Below are positions 6,571-8,226 of a DNA stretch of 8,226 bases, one piece after another. Within the stretch, counting starts at the first letter, position 1, and each line of letters opens with the position of its first letter. Under the pieces are notes generated by a model. That model did not search any database, was not told the origin of the DNA, and saw only the letters and a list, made by a program, of their open reading frames with translations. The position numbers were made by a program, and so were the translations under genes. Source of the DNA: Paludibacter sp. (GTDB lineage: Bacteria > Bacteroidota > Bacteroidia > Bacteroidales > Paludibacteraceae); NCBI GenBank assembly GCA_009787075.1, contig WRGS01000168.1, positions 1-8,226 of the forward strand. The letters run 5' to 3'.

Positions 6571-8205
6571 ATGGCAAAACCATTTCAATATCAAGAGCCG
6601 TTTCCTCACGCAGAAAAGGACGAAACGCAATATTATTTATTGACAAAAGATTTCGTATCTCAAACGGAATTTGAAGGTAAAAAAATTCTCAAAATTGCGC
6701 TCGAAGGTCTTACCGCAATAGCGCGGCAAGCAATGCACGATTGCGCTTTTCTGCTTCGCCCCGAACATCAGGCGCAGGTGGCAAAAATTTTGAGCGACCC
6801 GCAAGCATCTGAAAACGATAAATACGTTGCGCTAACAATGTTGCGCAATGCGGAAGTATCGGCAAAAGGTCAGTTGCCTTTCTGTCAGGATACAGGCACG
6901 GCAACTGTTTATGCCAAAAAAGGTCAGCAGGTTTGGACAGGCGGCGCAGACGAAGAGGCGATTTCGCGCGGAATTTATCAAACATACACCGAAGACAATT
7001 TGCGCTACTCGCAAAATGCGCCGCTGACAATGTACGACGAAGTGAATACAGGTACAAACTTGCCCGCACAAATCGACCTTGTGGCTACAGACGGTGAAGA
7101 ATACAACTTTCTTTTCATTGCCAAAGGCGGCGGCTCGGCTAACAAATCATATCTTTTTCAGGAAACAAAAGCATTGCTCAATCCCGCAAGTTTGGAAAAA
7201 TTTTTAAGCGAAAAAATAAAAACGCTCGGAACATCGGCTTGTCCGCCATATCATATAGCATTTGTTGTCGGCGGAGCTTCTGCCGATATGTGTATGAAAA
7301 CCGTAAAACTCGCATCTACAAAATATTACGATGAACTTCCAACGCAGGGCAACGAATTTGGGCAGGCATTCAGGGATTTGGAAATGGAAGAAAAAATATT
7401 GAAAGCAGCACAAAATTCGGGTATCGGGGCGCAATTTGGCGGAAAATATTTTGCTCACGACATTCGCATTGTGCGTTTGCCGCGTCACGGAGCAAGTTGC
7501 TTTGTAGGTATGGCGGTTTCCTGCTCGGCAGATAGAAATATTAAGGCAAAAATTAACAAAGACGGTTTGTGGATTGAAAAATTGGAAGATAATCCGTCAA
7601 AATATATTCCCGAAGAATACCGCAATGCAGGCGAAGGAAATGCTGTAGAAATTGACCTCAACCGCCCGATGAAAGAAATTTTGGCAGAATTAACAAAATA
7701 TCCTGTTTCCACACGTATTTCACTTAACGGAACAATCATTGTCGGGCGCGATATCGCCCACGCAAAACTCAAAGAACTGCTTGACAGCGGACAGGATTTG
7801 CCCGAATATGTTAAAAATCACCCGATTTATTATGCAGGACCAGCCAAAACACCCAGAGAAATGCCGTCAGGCTCGTTCGGACCAACAACAGCGGGCAGAA
7901 TGGATTCTTATGTGGATTTATTCCAAAGCAAAGGCGGTTCAATGGTAATGATTGCCAAAGGTAACCGCAGCCAGCAAGTAACTGATGCCTGCCAGAAACA
8001 CGGCGGCTTTTATCTCGGATCAATAGGTGGACCTGCAGCTATTTTGGCGCAAAACAGCATCAAAAAAGTAGAATGCATCGCCTATCCCGAACTTGGAATG
8101 GAAGCAATTTGGAAAATAGAAGTTGTTGATTTTCCCGCATTTATTTTGGTTGACGATAAGGGAAATGATTTTTTCAAACAAATAAAACCGACTTGCGTTT
8201 GCTGA
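6571..8205 (+). CDS. fumA: Fumarate hydratase, class I, single chain, [4Fe-4S]-dependent
   Basis: This enzyme interconverts fumarate and (S)-malate in the cytoplasm, in the TCA cycle or, in fermenting Bacteroidota, in the reductive branch from malate to fumarate and succinate. The 544-residue chain is full length (about 548 in Escherichia coli FumA/FumB). The three cluster-ligand cysteines are at Cys105 (PFCQDTGT), Cys224 (TSACPP) and Cys318 (AVSCSAD), the same numbering I recall for FumA. The N-terminal cluster-binding domain runs to about residue 340; the C-terminal domain (about 360-540) holds GPTTAGRMDSY at 437-447, KGNRS at 463-467 and GGFYLGSIGGPAA at 478-490. Both domains being fused marks the single-chain form rather than the two-subunit form or tartrate dehydratase, though substrate preference among related hydro-lyases cannot be settled by eye. 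No Shine-Dalgarno sequence precedes the ATG at 6571; upstream bases are A/T-rich. The cluster implies sensitivity to oxygen and superoxide. Confidence 0.96.
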   Translation: MAKPFQYQEPFPHAEKDETQYYLLTKDFVSQTEFEGKKILKIALEGLTAIARQAMHDCAFLLRPEHQAQVAKILSDPQASENDKYVALTMLRNAEVSAKGQLPFCQDTGTATVYAKKGQQVWTGGADEEAISRGIYQTYTEDNLRYSQNAPLTMYDEVNTGTNLPAQIDLVATDGEEYNFLFIAKGGGSANKSYLFQETKALLNPASLEKFLSEKIKTLGTSACPPYHIAFVVGGASADMCMKTVKLASTKYYDELPTQGNEFGQAFRDLEMEEKILKAAQNSGIGAQFGGKYFAHDIRIVRLPRHGASCFVGMAVSCSADRNIKAKINKDGLWIEKLEDNPSKYIPEEYRNAGEGNAVEIDLNRPMKEILAELTKYPVSTRISLNGTIIVGRDIAHAKLKELLDSGQDLPEYVKNHPIYYAGPAKTPREMPSGSFGPTTAGRMDSYVDLFQSKGGSMVMIAKGNRSQQVTDACQKHGGFYLGSIGGPAAILAQNSIKKVECIAYPELGMEAIWKIEVVDFPAFILVDDKGNDFFKQIKPTCVC

Positions 8206-8226
8206 ATGCCACATCCCCAGCGCAAT
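8206..8226. other. Cut intergenic end, possible start of another GC-richer repeat copy
   Basis: Only 21 bases follow the fumarase stop codon. They are GC-rich for a gap in this genome, and their end (CCACATCCCCAGCGCAAT) partly resembles CCCATCAGCAGTGTGCAAT at 2619-2637 in the GC-richer block of the divergent gap. The window stops before the diagnostic GACG could be seen. An ATG directly abutting the fumarase stop could instead open a short frame, but seven codons are too few to judge. Confidence 0.2.

Noticed and set aside
6710..7071. Overlapping minus-strand open frames of 119 and 79 codons inside the fumarase gene
   Set aside because: They lie opposite the conserved cluster-binding domain of the fumarase and show no domain, signal peptide or promoter.
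8206..8226. ATG directly abutting the fumarase stop codon as the start of a coupled downstream gene
   Set aside because: Only seven codons are visible and the bases resemble the repeat-like block elsewhere in the window, so a gene cannot be claimed.
1..8226. A new defence, mobile or biosynthetic system
   Set aside because: All four genes belong to well-known families with intact motifs; there is no integrase, transposase, terminal repeat pair, tRNA-associated attachment site, CRISPR array or unknown conserved gene in the window.

Overview
The window holds four complete protein-coding genes and nothing that looks like a mobile element, an RNA gene or a CRISPR array. It most likely comes from a member of the Bacteroidota. 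The reasons are: an outer-membrane beta-barrel receptor with a carboxypeptidase-like N-terminal domain and a Gly-rich C-terminal tail; very AT-rich intergenic DNA; no Shine-Dalgarno sequence before any start codon; and a -7 promoter box of the Bacteroidota type (TAnnTTTG) upstream of all four genes. The genus cannot be named from this evidence.

Layout. Positions 160-2469 (minus strand) encode a class A penicillin-binding protein (PBP1A type). A 296-bp divergent intergenic region (2470-2765) separates it from three genes that all read on the plus strand: a type I (cytoplasmic) L-asparaginase (2766-3806), an outer-membrane TonB-receptor-like beta-barrel protein (3959-6499), and a single-chain class I [4Fe-4S] fumarate hydratase (6571-8205). 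All four reading frames are intact and have their key catalytic residues where these can be judged.

Each gene appears to have its own promoter: every upstream gap contains a TANTTTTGC box. The best is that of the fumarase, which has a TTG element 19 nt upstream of its -7 box. The three plus-strand genes are therefore more likely neighbours than a single operon. Asparaginase and fumarase sit on one conceivable route (asparagine to aspartate to fumarate to malate), but the linking aspartate ammonia-lyase is not present here, so this remains inference. The PBP is a cell-wall housekeeping gene.

The less ordinary signals are in the gaps: a 60-bp GC-richer block (2581-2641) inside the divergent AT-rich region, which looks like a degenerate copy of a dispersed intergenic repeat, with a possible second copy cut by the window end; a hairpin right behind the receptor stop codon that overlaps the fumarase promoter; and an almost T-free leader before the receptor gene. 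I see no convincing previously undescribed system.
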